Source of the DNA: Lichenicoccus sp964242335
GTDB taxonomy: Bacteria > Pseudomonadota > Alphaproteobacteria > Acetobacterales > Acetobacteraceae
NCBI GenBank assembly: GCA_964242335.1
Contig: CAXTAY010000008.1
Coordinates: 1 to 64,000, forward strand
Direction: 5' to 3'
Length of the DNA stretch: 64,000 nucleotides
The position numbers and the translations under genes were made by a program. This document shows positions 7,609 through 18,382 of this stretch, in pieces. The stretch's first letter is position 1, and each line of letters opens with the position of its first letter. The notes beneath the pieces are model-generated. The model saw only the letters and a list, made by a program, of their open reading frames with translations, ran no database searches and was not told the origin of the DNA.

Positions 7609-9420
7609 CTAAAGCTGCAGCGCCTGCGTGCGCACCAGGCGGGCATAGAGCCCGTCCAGCTCGAGCAGCTCGGCGTGGGTGCCGCATTCGACGCGGCAGC
7701 CGTCGCTGAGCACGACCACCAGGTCGGCCGAGCGCACGGTGGACAGGCGATGCGCCACCACGATGGTGGTGCGGCCGCGACGCAGACGCGCCAGGGCCTC
7801 CTGCACCGTCGCCTCGCTCTCGGTGTCGAGCGCGCTGGTGGCCTCGTCGAGCAGCAGCAGCCGCGGATCGCGCAGCAGCGCCCGGGCGAGCGCGATGCGC
7901 TGGCGCTGGCCGCCGGAGAGGCGCTGGCCACCGGTGCCGACCCGGGTCTCGAAGCCCTCGGGGAGCTGGTCGATGAACTCCTCCGCCGCCGCCGCGCGGG
8001 CGGCGTCGCGCACCGCCTGGTCCGAGGCCTGCGGCCGACCCATGCGTATGTTGGCGGCGATCGAGGTGTCGAACAGCAGCGTGTCCTGGCTGACATAGGC
8101 GATGGCGCCGCGCAGCGCATCGAGCCGGATCCGGCGCAGGTCGACGCCGTCGAGCAGGATGCGGCCGCCGCCGACGTCGTGCAGCCGGGGGATCAGCGAG
8201 AGGGCCGTCGACTTGCCAGCACCCGATGGTCCGACCAGCGCCACCGTCAGGCCGGGCTCGGCGTCGAAATCGAGCCGTCGCAGCCCGTCGCGCCCGTCCG
8301 GGTAGGCGAACGAGACGTTCTCGAAGCGCAGGTGGCCGCGGCCGGGCGGCAGCGGGCCGGCATCGTCGGCATCCGACACCTCGGGCGGCTCGTCGATCAC
8401 CGCGAAGATGCGCACCAGCCCGGCCAGGCCCTCCTGGATCGCGGCGTTCAGCGAGCCCAGCGCCCGCAGCGGCCGCGAGGCCAGCAGCAGCGCGGCGACG
8501 AAGCCGGAGAAGTTGCCGAGCGTGCTGCCGCCGGTCGCGGCACGCCAGCCGGCAAAACCGAGCACGGCGGCCACGGCGGCGCCGCCGAGCACCTCCAGCA
8601 CCGGCTCGACCCGGGCGCGACCGCGGGTGATGCGCAGCAGCGAGCGGTGCAGCAGGTCGAAGGAATGCCGCGCGCGCTCCTCCTCGGACTGCTCCAGGCG
8701 ATAGACGCGCACCGTGCGGGCCTGGGCGAAGCTCTCGTTGAGCAGGGTCGCGGTGTCGCCGATCTGCTCCTGCATGCCGCCGGAGGCGCGTCGCACGCGC
8801 CTGCCGATGCGCTGGATCGGCACCGCGGCCACCGGGTAGAGCAGGGCCGCGATCAGGCTCAGCTCCCAGTCCATGTAGAGCATCGTGGCGACCAGGCTGA
8901 CCACGGTGATGGTGTCGCCGCCGGCATTGACCGCGCGGATCATCGCCTCGCGTATGGTGATGGCGTCGGTGGTGAAGCGCGCCGCGAGCTGCGCCGGCGC
9001 CTCGCGCTCGACCCGTGCCACGTCGGTGCGCAGCAGGTGCGCGAACATGCGGCCCTGCAGGCCGCGTATCACGATCAGCACCAGGTCCTGCACGGCGACG
9101 GTCTGGCCGTACTGCGACGCCGCCTTCGCCGCGGTGATCAGCACCACCAGGGCCGGCACCTGGTAGAGGATGCGCGGATCGTGCGCGGTGAACATGTCGA
9201 GCGCGCGGCTGATCACCAGCGGATACAGGCCGGTCAGCCCGGCCATCAGCACCGTCAGCACCAGCACCGCGACGAGCCGGGCGCGATGCCGCCTGACCTC
9301 GCTGCGCCAGAGACGGCGAAGCAGGGTCATGCTGGTAGGCTGCGGCGCCTCGATCCCCGGCGGACCGGCCGGAGGCGGGGCCGCCGGAGGAAGGGCGGCC
9401 GCAAGAGGGACTGCGTCCAT
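7609..9420 (-). CDS. ABC transporter, fused permease/ATPase (MsbA-like exporter)
   Basis: Half-transporter of 603 residues that should work as a homodimer exporting a lipid, lipid-linked or hydrophobic compound across the inner membrane. A Pro/Ala-rich leader of about 30 residues is followed by a six-helix type-1 exporter domain (about 45-325) and a complete ATPase: Walker A GPSGAGKST, Q-loop YVSQDTLLF, signature LSGGQRQRIALARAL, Walker B LLLLDEATSALD, switch His in AHRLSTV. The ATG at 9420 gives the longest frame; an alternative ATG at 9330 would start at MTLLRRLWRS and removes the leader. It follows cca by 44 bases and is likely co-transcribed with DUF1285 and cca. The MsbA-like label rests on architecture, not proven substrate. 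Confidence 0.9.
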   Translation of the reverse strand: MDAVPLAAALPPAAPPPAGPPGIEAPQPTSMTLLRRLWRSEVRRHRARLVAVLVLTVLMAGLTGLYPLVISRALDMFTAHDPRILYQVPALVVLITAAKAASQYGQTVAVQDLVLIVIRGLQGRMFAHLLRTDVARVEREAPAQLAARFTTDAITIREAMIRAVNAGGDTITVVSLVATMLYMDWELSLIAALLYPVAAVPIQRIGRRVRRASGGMQEQIGDTATLLNESFAQARTVRVYRLEQSEEERARHSFDLLHRSLLRITRGRARVEPVLEVLGGAAVAAVLGFAGWRAATGGSTLGNFSGFVAALLLASRPLRALGSLNAAIQEGLAGLVRIFAVIDEPPEVSDADDAGPLPPGRGHLRFENVSFAYPDGRDGLRRLDFDAEPGLTVALVGPSGAGKSTALSLIPRLHDVGGGRILLDGVDLRRIRLDALRGAIAYVSQDTLLFDTSIAANIRMGRPQASDQAVRDAARAAAAEEFIDQLPEGFETRVGTGGQRLSGGQRQRIALARALLRDPRLLLLDEATSALDTESEATVQEALARLRRGRTTIVVAHRLSTVRSADLVVVLSDGCRVECGTHAELLELDGLYARLVRTQALQL

Positions 9421-9464
9421 GCGCGGCGTCTAGCAGCGGGCGCCGGGCGGGGAAAGCATCCGGC

Positions 9465-10739
9465 CTATCCGGAGGACGGCCCGGCCTGCAGCACGCGCAG
9501 CCGGTCGAGGCAGGCGGCGCGGTCGGCGACGCAGCCGCCGTCGCGCCACCAGTCGCGGACGCGCGCCAGCAGCCGCCCCACCTCCGGGCCGGGGGGAACG
9601 CCGCAGGCGAGCACGTCGCGGCCGGCGATCGGGAACACCGGACGCGGCATCGCCGCCAGGCGTCGGCGCAGCGTCGCCCAGGTGGCCGGATCGTGATCGC
9701 GGGTTGCCGCGATGTCGGCGGCCGATGCGGCGGCCGCCTCCGCGAGCCAGCTGCGCTGCTCCGGCAGTCCAGGCTCCTGCTCCTCGAGCAGGCGGCGCAG
9801 CGCGTGGTCGTCCAGCCCGGGGTCCAGCCTGGGGTTCACCAGCCCGGGATGCGGCGGCGCGTCGCGCAGCGCCTGCAGCCGCTCGGCCTCGGCGTTGGAC
9901 AGGCGCAGCGCGTGCGCCACCGGCGCCGCGGGACCGTCGATCAGCAGCGCCAGCCGCAGCACCGGCTGCGGCGGCAGCCCGGCCTCCAGCAGCGGCGCGA
10001 GGCCGCCCGAGATCGCCCACGCCGACGCCCCACCGGGCAGCACCCGGTCGAGCACGCCGAGCCGGTGCATCAGGGCGACGATGCGCGGCAGATCCGGCCC
10101 GACCAGGATGCGTCGCAGCTCCGACCAGACCCGCTCGGCGGACAGCCGCCCCAGGGCCGGCGCGGCCGCTCCGATCGCCGCGATCGCCGCCGGATCCGGC
10201 GCACCGCCGCCGTAGCGCGCCTCGAAGCGGAAGAAGCGCAGGATGCGCAGCGCATCCTCGGCCAGCCGCGCCGCCGGGTCGCCGACGAAGCGGACGCGGC
10301 CGGCCCGCAGGTCCTCCGCACCGCCGAAATAGTCGAACAGCGTGCCGTCGCGCGCCAGCGACATCGCGTTGATGGTGAAGTCGCGCCGACGCGCATCCTC
10401 GCGCCAGTCCTCGGTCCAGGCGACCACGGCGTGCCGCCCGTCGGTCTGCTCGTCGCGACGCAGCGTGGTGATCTCGATCGGCTGGCCCCGCGGCAGCGCG
10501 GTGACGGTGCCGTGCGCGAGCCCGGTGGCGACCGCGCGCAGGCCGGCGTCGCCGAGGCGTCGCATCACCGTCTCCGGCGGTTCCGGAGTGGCGAGATCGA
10601 TGTCGGCGACCGCGCGGCCGGCGATCAGGTCGCGCACCACCCCACCGACCAGTCGTGCCCGCGGCAGTGCCGACCAGACCTGCGCCAGCGCCGGGCCGCC
10701 CGCCGGATGCCGATCCAGCGCCGACGGGTCGAGCTTCAC
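9465..10739 (-). CDS. cca: CCA tRNA nucleotidyltransferase / poly(A) polymerase family
   Basis: Adds or repairs the 3'-CCA end of tRNAs. 424 residues with the class II nucleotidyltransferase head: RLVGGVVRDL, metal-binding DIDLAT (Asp-x-Asp), template motif RRDFTINAMS, and the neck RFVGDPAARLAEDALRILRF. The C-terminal third is Ala/Leu-rich helical body. The start overlaps the stop of the DUF1285 gene by four bases (ATGA), an arrangement common in alphaproteobacteria. Whether it adds CCA alone or only A or C residues cannot be told from these motifs. Confidence 0.95.
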   Translation of the reverse strand: MKLDPSALDRHPAGGPALAQVWSALPRARLVGGVVRDLIAGRAVADIDLATPEPPETVMRRLGDAGLRAVATGLAHGTVTALPRGQPIEITTLRRDEQTDGRHAVVAWTEDWREDARRRDFTINAMSLARDGTLFDYFGGAEDLRAGRVRFVGDPAARLAEDALRILRFFRFEARYGGGAPDPAAIAAIGAAAPALGRLSAERVWSELRRILVGPDLPRIVALMHRLGVLDRVLPGGASAWAISGGLAPLLEAGLPPQPVLRLALLIDGPAAPVAHALRLSNAEAERLQALRDAPPHPGLVNPRLDPGLDDHALRRLLEEQEPGLPEQRSWLAEAAAASAADIAATRDHDPATWATLRRRLAAMPRPVFPIAGRDVLACGVPPGPEVGRLLARVRDWWRDGGCVADRAACLDRLRVLQAGPSSG

Positions 10740-11458
10740 CCCTCTTCCGGCGGCAGCCTGCCGATCGGGAAGAACATGTTCTGGCTCCAGACGCCGAGGC
10801 AGTCCTCGCCCTGGCTGTGGCCACGCACCGCCAACGCCGCGAGCTCGTAGTAGACCGCCCGCGCCACCCTGGCCTGGATGGCCTGCCGACCCTCGCCGCG
10901 GACCTGCAGGTAGGGCACCGCGCCGCCGCCATCGTCGTGGCAGGGGCGCCGCCAGTCCACCAGCAGCCTGTGCTCCGGGCCGGCGCAGACGATCTGGTCG
11001 ACGTTGGTGCGGAAGGCCAGCACCTGGTCGCGCCCGCAGCCGCGCCAGTCCAGCTCGACCGCGACGAACGGCGCGTCCTCCACCTCGATCGAGCCGCGCT
11101 CCGCCGGCGTCTCCAGCCAGTAGGTGCCCGTCTCGTCACGCCGCAGCACACTCGCGAACAGGCAGACCAGCGGCTTGCGACGGATCGGCGAGCCGCGATA
11201 CAGCCAGGTGCCGTCGCGCTGGATCAGGAAGGGCAGTGCGCCGCACTGCGATTGGCCGGGAGCGCGACCGGAGACCTGCCCCGGAGGCTGGCCGGAAGCC
11301 TGGCCCCGGACCTCGCGCGGCGCCTGGCGCGGACGGCTGGGCGCCGGCACCTGGAACGGCCGGGATGCGTCCCCGGGGTCGAGGCCGGACGCGCCGCACC
11401 ACATGCCCGCGGCGTCGCCGGACAGGTCTGGACGCTCAGGAACCACGGATCTTCCCAT
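10736..11458 (-). CDS. DUF1285 domain protein
   Basis: About 240 residues; function unknown. The first 75 residues are a Pro/Gly/Arg-rich, repetitive leader (GQASGQPPGQVSGRAPGQ) probably disordered. The rest matches the DUF1285 fold: PFLIQRDGTWLYRGSPIRRK, LVCLFASVLRRDETGTYWLE, VEDAPFVAVELD, FRTNVDQIVCAGPEHRL, and a C-terminal AVYYELAALA helix. The ATG at 11458 is used; a GTG at 11476 would add six residues. It is coupled to cca by an ATGA overlap and diverges from the MoxR operon, the usual genomic neighbourhood of this family. Confidence 0.87.
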   Translation of the reverse strand: MGRSVVPERPDLSGDAAGMWCGASGLDPGDASRPFQVPAPSRPRQAPREVRGQASGQPPGQVSGRAPGQSQCGALPFLIQRDGTWLYRGSPIRRKPLVCLFASVLRRDETGTYWLETPAERGSIEVEDAPFVAVELDWRGCGRDQVLAFRTNVDQIVCAGPEHRLLVDWRRPCHDDGGGAVPYLQVRGEGRQAIQARVARAVYYELAALAVRGHSQGEDCLGVWSQNMFFPIGRLPPEEG

Positions 11459-11540
11459 TCGCTGATGCGCTCGCACATCACCGATATAGGGAGAGTGCCC
11501 GGCTTGATGAAACCCCCGGACCTGTCAGATTGCGGGCTGG

Positions 11541-12397
<857 letters not shown>

Positions 12398-12401
<4 letters not shown>

Positions 12402-13399
12402 GCCGATCCCCGATCGACTGGTTCCGGCGCGGCCGGGACGCGGCGACGCGGCGCCCGACGCCGGATCCGGCGCGGCGTCCGGCCCGCGCCACGATGCAGC
12501 ATCCCGGGCTGGCGGAGGCGCAGGCGCTGGGCGCCCGCCTGCCCGCCCTGCTGGTCGCGGCCGAGCGGGTGGCGTCGACGGTGGCGCAGGGCGTGCACGG
12601 CCGCAGGCGCGCCGGCATGGGCGACAGCTTCTGGCAGTATCGGCAGGCGCTGCCCGGGGAGGCCGCCTCGCGCATCGACTGGCGGCAGTCGGCGCGCTCC
12701 AGCCGCGCCTACGTGCGCGAGACCGAATGGGAAGCGGCGCAGACCGTCTATCTCTGGCACGACCGCTCGGCCAGCATGGGCTGGCGCTCGCGCCCGGAAC
12801 TGCCGCACAAGCTGGAGCGAGCGCAGCTGCTGCTGCTCGCCCTCGCCTCGCTGCTGCTGCGCGGGGGCGAGCATGTGCGGACGCTGGAGGGCGGCGTGCC
12901 GATCTCCGGCCAGGCGGGCCTGGAGCGGCTGGCGGCGACGCTCGGGGCGCCCGCCGATCCGTCGTCGGAGCCGGGCCTGCCGTCGGCCGCGCTGCCGATG
13001 CCGCGACACGCCCGGCTGGTGCTGATCGGCGACATGCTGGCCGAGCCTGACGCGGTCGAAACGCTGTTCTCCAGGCTGTCGGCGATCCCGGTCGAGTGCA
13101 CGGTGCTGCAGCTGCTCGATCCGGCGGAGCTGTCGCTGCCCTATAGCGGGCGGCTGCGCTTCGAGGGCCTCGAGGGCGAGGCGACGCTGCTGACCCCGCG
13201 CGCCCAGGATCTCGAGGCCGCCTATGCCGACGCGGTGCAGGCGCACCAGCAGCGTCTGGCGGCACTCAGCGCCAGCGCCGGCTTCGCCCTGATCCGGCAC
13301 CGGACCGATCAGCCGCCGGCGGCCGGGCTGCTGGCGCTGTACCAGGCACTGCATCGCGCCGGCGAGCCGCTGCAGGGTGTCCACAGGGTGGGCGGATGA
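12398..13399 (+). CDS. DUF58 domain protein
   Basis: 333-residue protein with a degenerate von Willebrand-type fold, regularly the MoxR partner. The DUF58 core is seen at about 70-140: GRRRAGMGDSFWQYRQ, ASRIDWRQSARS, YVRETEWEAAQTVYLWHD, then RSASMGW, a MIDAS-like loop with Asp and Ser residues kept. A Leu-rich helix follows (RAQLLLLALASLLLRGG). The GTG start overlaps the MoxR stop by four bases. No membrane segment is evident, unlike many DUF58 proteins. It probably links the ATPase to the membrane vWA proteins encoded downstream. Confidence 0.9.
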
Positions 13400-16143
13400 T
13401 CCTCGCGGCACCGCTGATGCTGCTGGGCCTGCTGGCGCTGCCGCTGCTCTGGTGGCTGCTGCGCGCGATCCCGCCGGCGCCGCGCCGGCAGCCCTTCCCG
13501 GCGATCCGGCTGCTCGCCGGGCTGCGCGCGCTGCGCCAGGAGGCGCAGCGCGCGCCGCCCTGGCTGCTGCTGCTGCGCCTGCTGCTCGGCGGCGTACTGG
13601 TGCTCGGGCTGGCGCAGCCGGTGCTGGTACGGCAGGGCGCGGCACCCGCACGCGGCCGGGCGCTGCTGATCGTGCTCGATGACGGCTGGGCCGCCGCCGC
13701 GGAGTGGCCGCACCGCATCGCCGCGCTGGACGCGCTGCTCGATCGCGCCGGCCGCTCGAGGCAGCGCGTGCGCCTGCTCGGCACCGCGGCCGAGGAGACC
13801 GGCGCGATCCGCCCGCCCGGCGCGCCGATGCGGCCGGACGCACTGCGCGCGGCGATCGACTCCAGGCGACCGCGCGCCTGGAACACCGACCGCGCCGCCG
13901 CCGCGCGCGCGCTCGATGCGCTGGCCGGACCGGCGGACGAGGTCGTCTACCTCTCGGACGGGCTGGCGACACCGAGCGACGCGGCGTTCCGCACCGCCCT
14001 GCACCGCTTCGGCCGGGTGCGCGAGTGGCGCCCTGGCGATGCACGGCTGCGCCTGATGCTGCCCCCGGCCTCGACCGCACGCGGCCTCACCGCACGCGTC
14101 GCCGCGCTGCCGCAACCGGTGGCGCGCCGCTTCTCGGTGCGCGCCGAGGACGCCGACGCCGGCACGCTGGCCCGCGTCGAGGGCGTCATCGCGGCGGGTG
14201 CGTCGCAGGGTGAGGTGCCGATCATCCTGCCGGTCGAACTGCGCAACCGGCTGGCGCGACTGGTGCTGGAGGACACGCCGGGACCGGCGGGACTGCGCCT
14301 GCTCGACGAGGGCGATCGCCGGCGGCCGGTCGGGTTGCTCGCGTCGGGCAGCTTCACCGACGCGCCGCTGCTGGGCCCGCTGTTCTACCTGCGACGCGCG
14401 CTCTCGCCGGACACCGAGCTGCGCACCGGCGACGCGGCGAGCCTGCTGTCGCGCCAGCTCTCGGTGCTGATCGCGCCGGACGGCACGCTCGAGGATGCGC
14501 AGGTGCTGCGTCGCGTCGCCGACTGGGTCCGCCAGGGCGGCATGCTGATCCGCTTCGCGGGGCCCAGGCTGGCGGCGATGGACCGGACCGATCCGCCGGA
14601 CGGCATCGGGCAGGCCGAGTTCGTGTCGCGGACCCTGCTGCCGGGGCCGCTGCTCGACGGCGCACGCACGCTCGGCGGCGCGATGTCGTGGAGCCGGCCG
14701 GCGACGCTGGCGCGGTTCGGCGCCGACACGCCGTTCGCGGGTCTCGGCACGCCCGCCGACGTCACCGTGTCGCGCCAGGTGCTGGCGCGTCCGACCACCG
14801 GTCTCGACGCGCAGAGCTGGGCGCGGCTGTCGGACGGCACGCCGCTGGTGACGCACGCGGCCCTCGGCGCCGGTCAGGTGGTGCTGTTCCACGTGACCAG
14901 CACGTCGGACTGGTCGACGCTGCCGTTCTCCGGCCTGTTCGTCGAGATGCTGCACCGGCTGGTGCAGCGCTCGGTCGGGCTGAACACGCAGGGCGGCGAC
15001 GCGGTGCTGGCGCCGGTCTCGATCTTCGACGGCGACGGCGTGCTCGGCGCGCCGCCGCCCGCGGCGCGCGGCCTGCCGGCGCGCGCCTTCGGCGTCACCC
15101 CGGCCTCGTCGCTGCACCCGCCGGGGCTGTACGGGCCGCCCGCCGACCGGCGCACCCTCAATGCCGGGGACGGGCTGCCGCCGCTGGCCGCTGCCGAGCC
15201 GGTCGCCGCCGCCTCCGACCTCGCCGGCGGGATGCCGGACCGGCCGCTCGGCCCCTGGCTGCTGGCGCTGGGCCTGATCCTGCTCGCGGTCGAGCTGATC
15301 GCGACGCTGAGGCTGCGCGGCCTGCTGTCGCTGCCGACCCGAGCCGGACGCGCCGGCGTGCTGCTGCTGCTCGGCGCACTGCTCGGGGCGCTGCCCTGCG
15401 TCCGGCCGGTGCGTGCCGACGACGTGCCGCCGGCATCGCTGCAGACGCGCCTCGGCTACGTGGTCACCGGCGACGCGCAGACCGACAGCGTCTCGCGCGA
15501 GGGCCTGGAGGGGCTGTCGAACTACGTCAACGCCCGCACCTCCGCGGTGCTCGGCCATCCCGACGCCGTGCATCCCGGCCAGGACGATCTCGCCTTCTAC
15601 CCGCTGCTGTACTGGCCGATCACCCAGGGCAGCACGACCGAACCCGCCGCGATCGCGGCACTGAACAGCTACATGACGCATGGCGGCATCCTGCTGATCG
15701 ACGCCAAGGGCGGCAGCGGAGATGGCGGCGTGGCGGGCTTCACCGGGGCGGACGCGGCGGGCCCGGCGGCGCTGCGCCAGGCGACCCGCGGGCTGGACAT
15801 CCCTCCCCTCACCCCGGTCGACGGCCACCACGTGCTGTCGCACAGCTTCTACCTGCTGCGCAGCTTCCCCGGACGCTATGTCGGCGCCCCGGTCTGGGTC
15901 GCGGCCAGCGGCGAGCAGGGCAACGACAATGTCAGCCCGCTGATCCTCGGCGCCAACGACTGGGCCTCGGCCTGGGCCACCGACGCGGCGGGCGATACCC
16001 CCTACGCGGCGATCCCCGGCGGCGAGGCGCAGCGCACGCTGGCCTACCGGTTCGGCGTCAACGCGGTGATCTACGCGCTGACCGGCAACTACAAGTCCGA
16101 CCAGGTGCACGTCCCGGCACTGCTGCAGCGGCTGGGCGAATGA
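13396..16143 (+). CDS. BatA-like N-terminal domain plus DUF4159 membrane protein
   Basis: 915 residues; third gene of the MoxR operon. The N-terminus is the double-transmembrane domain found in BatA/aerotolerance proteins (helices at about 3-24 and 56-75 with PFPAIRLLAGLRALRQEAQR between). A large periplasmic-facing part includes a class-I amidotransferase-like stretch (QLSVLIAPDGTLEDAQVL; ADWVRQGGMLIRFAGPRL). Two more helices lie near 616-640 and 654-675, and the C-terminal 230 residues are DUF4159 (LQTRLGYVVTGDAQTDS, LAFYPLLYWPITQG, GGILLIDAKGG, YRFGVNAVIYALTGNYKSDQ). It overlaps DUF58 and the next gene by four bases each. Role unknown; envelope stress or assembly is the usual suggestion for such operons. 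Confidence 0.9.
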   Translation: MILAAPLMLLGLLALPLLWWLLRAIPPAPRRQPFPAIRLLAGLRALRQEAQRAPPWLLLLRLLLGGVLVLGLAQPVLVRQGAAPARGRALLIVLDDGWAAAAEWPHRIAALDALLDRAGRSRQRVRLLGTAAEETGAIRPPGAPMRPDALRAAIDSRRPRAWNTDRAAAARALDALAGPADEVVYLSDGLATPSDAAFRTALHRFGRVREWRPGDARLRLMLPPASTARGLTARVAALPQPVARRFSVRAEDADAGTLARVEGVIAAGASQGEVPIILPVELRNRLARLVLEDTPGPAGLRLLDEGDRRRPVGLLASGSFTDAPLLGPLFYLRRALSPDTELRTGDAASLLSRQLSVLIAPDGTLEDAQVLRRVADWVRQGGMLIRFAGPRLAAMDRTDPPDGIGQAEFVSRTLLPGPLLDGARTLGGAMSWSRPATLARFGADTPFAGLGTPADVTVSRQVLARPTTGLDAQSWARLSDGTPLVTHAALGAGQVVLFHVTSTSDWSTLPFSGLFVEMLHRLVQRSVGLNTQGGDAVLAPVSIFDGDGVLGAPPPAARGLPARAFGVTPASSLHPPGLYGPPADRRTLNAGDGLPPLAAAEPVAAASDLAGGMPDRPLGPWLLALGLILLAVELIATLRLRGLLSLPTRAGRAGVLLLLGALLGALPCVRPVRADDVPPASLQTRLGYVVTGDAQTDSVSREGLEGLSNYVNARTSAVLGHPDAVHPGQDDLAFYPLLYWPITQGSTTEPAAIAALNSYMTHGGILLIDAKGGSGDGGVAGFTGADAAGPAALRQATRGLDIPPLTPVDGHHVLSHSFYLLRSFPGRYVGAPVWVAASGEQGNDNVSPLILGANDWASAWATDAAGDTPYAAIPGGEAQRTLAYRFGVNAVIYALTGNYKSDQVHVPALLQRLGE

Positions 16144-18359
16144 GCACGCAGCACGGCCTCGCCGGGGTGATCGCAGCACCCGCCTCGGCGGCCCCGAGCA
16201 CCCACGTCGCCTCGCTCGACTGGACGCCGCTGCTGCCGACGGGGCTGCTGGTCGGGCTCGCGGCGCTCCTCGCGCTGGCCCTCGGCCTCGCCTACGCGCG
16301 CCGGGCGAGCGGCACCACCTGGCGGCTGCTCGCCTCGGCGCTGCTGCTGCTGTGGCTTTGCGGGCCGCACCTGGTGCGCGCGACCTGGCAGGCGCTGCCC
16401 GAGACGGCGCTGCTGGTGATCGACGGCAGCGGCTCGATGGCGGTCGGACAGCGCCATGCGGTCGCCGCCCGCGCCGCCGCGGCGCTGCGCACCGCGGCAG
16501 CCCATCTCGGCACCGATGCGGCCGGCATCGAGCTGCGCACCGTGGTCGTGGGCAGCGGATCGTCCGGCGGCACCAGGCTGTTCGACGCGGTGGCGCGGGC
16601 CAGCGCCGACATCCCGGCGGCACAGCTCGCCGGCATCCTGGCACTGACCGACGGTCAGGTGCACGACGTGCCCGCTGGCCTGCCCGAGCGGCTCGCCGCC
16701 GCTCCGGGCCGCGGGCCGATCCCGTTCCAGGCGCTGATCACGGCGTCGGGCGAGCAGACCGACCGGCGGCTGCGCATCCTGCAGGCGCCGCCGTACGCGA
16801 TCATCGGCCACGACGCGACGCTGCGGGTCGAGGTCGAGGACCTGGGCGCCGCCGACGAGGCGCCCGGCACCCACGCCACGGTGCGGCTGCGTCGCGACGG
16901 CGAGCCGCCGATCTCGCGCGAGATCCCGGTCGGCGTGCCGCAGGACATCACCCTGCCGGTCACCCATCCGGGACCGATGCTGGTCGAGCTCGACGCGCAG
17001 GCGCTGCCCGGCGAGGTCTCGACGCTGAACAACCAGTCGGTGGTGCAGATCAACGGCGTGCGCGACCGGCTGCGCGTGCTGCTGGTCTCCGGCACGCCGA
17101 ACCAGGGCGAGCGGGTCTGGCGGCGCCTGCTGAAGGCGGATCCGGCGGTCGACCTGGTGCATTTCACCATCCTGCGTCCGCCCGACAAGGACGACACCAC
17201 GCCGCTGAACGAGCTGGCGCTGATCGCCTTTCCCACCCGCGAGCTGTTCCAGGAGAAGATCGACAGCTTCGACCTGATCATCCTCGACGGCTTCGAGAAC
17301 CGCGGCATCCTGCCGCTCGGCTACCTGCAGAACATCGCCGACTTCGTGCGCGGCGGCGGCGGATTGCTGCTCACCGCGGGCCCCGAGTTCATCGGCCGCA
17401 ACAGCCTGCAGGACACCCCGCTCGGCGACATCCTGCCGGTGCACGTCCCGGTGGAGGGCGGGCTGGTCGAGGGACGCTTCCAGCCGGCACCGACCCCGCT
17501 CGGCCGGCGCCATCCAGTCACCGCCGAGCTGCCGCAGATGCCGGCCGCGCCGGCCCCCGACGCGCCCGCCCATGACGAGGCCGGCTGGGGTCCGTGGTAC
17601 CGCGCGCTGCGCGCCGACGAGACGCGCGGGCAGGTGCTGCTGACCGCGCCGGACGGCCGCGGCGGCGCGGCGCCGCTGCTGGTGCTCGACCACGTCGATC
17701 GCGGCCGCACCGCGATGCTGCTGTCCGACCAGATCTGGCTGTGGTCGCGCGGCGAGGATGGCGGCGGTCCGCAGGCCGAGCTGCTGCGCCGGATCGCGCA
17801 CTGGCTGATGAAGGAGCCCGAGCTGGAGGAGGAGCAGCTCTCGGCCACGATCGCCGGGCAGCGCCTCACCGTCACCCGCCGCTCGGTGCAGGAGCATCCC
17901 GCCGCACAGGTCTCGGTCACCGCACCCGACGGCAGCCGCAGCGTGCTGAACCTGAAGACCAGTGCGGACGGCGTGCTGTCCGGCCATGTCGAGGCGCCGG
18001 CGCCGGGGATCTGGGACGTCGGCGACGGCAGCCGGCACGCCTATGCGGCGAGCCAGCCGGAGGATGCCGAGGAGATCGCCGACCTGCGCGCGACCGCGAG
18101 CCGGCTGGCGCCGATCGCCCGGCAGAGCGGCGGGGCGACCAGCTGGCTCGGCGACGATCCGGCCTCGGTGCAGGTGCCGCAGCTGCGTCTGGTCGGCGCG
18201 GGTGCTGCGGCGAGCGGCGCCGGCTGGATCGGGCTGCGCCGCACCGGCGCGCACGTCGTCACCGGCACCGACTCGCAGCGCCTGCTGCCGGCGTGGCTGC
18301 TGCTGCCCTGCGTGCTGGCACTGCTGTTCATCGGCTGGCGGCGCGAGGGACGAAGCTGA
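16140..18359 (+). CDS. vWA / glutamine-amidotransferase-like membrane protein
   Basis: 739 residues; last gene of the MoxR operon. Two N-terminal membrane helices (about 30-55 and 59-80) precede a von Willebrand A-type domain with a MIDAS-like DGSGSM in ALLVIDGSGSM. A central region resembles a class-I glutamine amidotransferase fold (RLRVLLVSGTPNQGERVWRR; FDLIILDGFENRGILPLGYL; GGGGLLLTAGPEF), without a visible Cys-His-Glu triad, so it is probably non-catalytic. A C-terminal helix (LPAWLLLPCVLALLFIGW) anchors it. The ATG at 16140 overlaps the previous stop (ATGA); the long open frame upstream is antisense-like coding shadow. The operon ends in a hairpin repeat. Confidence 0.9.
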   Translation: MSTQHGLAGVIAAPASAAPSTHVASLDWTPLLPTGLLVGLAALLALALGLAYARRASGTTWRLLASALLLLWLCGPHLVRATWQALPETALLVIDGSGSMAVGQRHAVAARAAAALRTAAAHLGTDAAGIELRTVVVGSGSSGGTRLFDAVARASADIPAAQLAGILALTDGQVHDVPAGLPERLAAAPGRGPIPFQALITASGEQTDRRLRILQAPPYAIIGHDATLRVEVEDLGAADEAPGTHATVRLRRDGEPPISREIPVGVPQDITLPVTHPGPMLVELDAQALPGEVSTLNNQSVVQINGVRDRLRVLLVSGTPNQGERVWRRLLKADPAVDLVHFTILRPPDKDDTTPLNELALIAFPTRELFQEKIDSFDLIILDGFENRGILPLGYLQNIADFVRGGGGLLLTAGPEFIGRNSLQDTPLGDILPVHVPVEGGLVEGRFQPAPTPLGRRHPVTAELPQMPAAPAPDAPAHDEAGWGPWYRALRADETRGQVLLTAPDGRGGAAPLLVLDHVDRGRTAMLLSDQIWLWSRGEDGGGPQAELLRRIAHWLMKEPELEEEQLSATIAGQRLTVTRRSVQEHPAAQVSVTAPDGSRSVLNLKTSADGVLSGHVEAPAPGIWDVGDGSRHAYAASQPEDAEEIADLRATASRLAPIARQSGGATSWLGDDPASVQVPQLRLVGAGAAASGAGWIGLRRTGAHVVTGTDSQRLLPAWLLLPCVLALLFIGWRREGRS

Positions 18360-18382
18360 GCGGGATGCTGAGAAAGAGCAGG

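Noticed and set aside
13309..16644. Large minus-strand open frame opposite the DUF4159 and vWA genes
   Set aside because: Arg/Ala-rich shadow of real coding on the plus strand, no ribosome site or domain.
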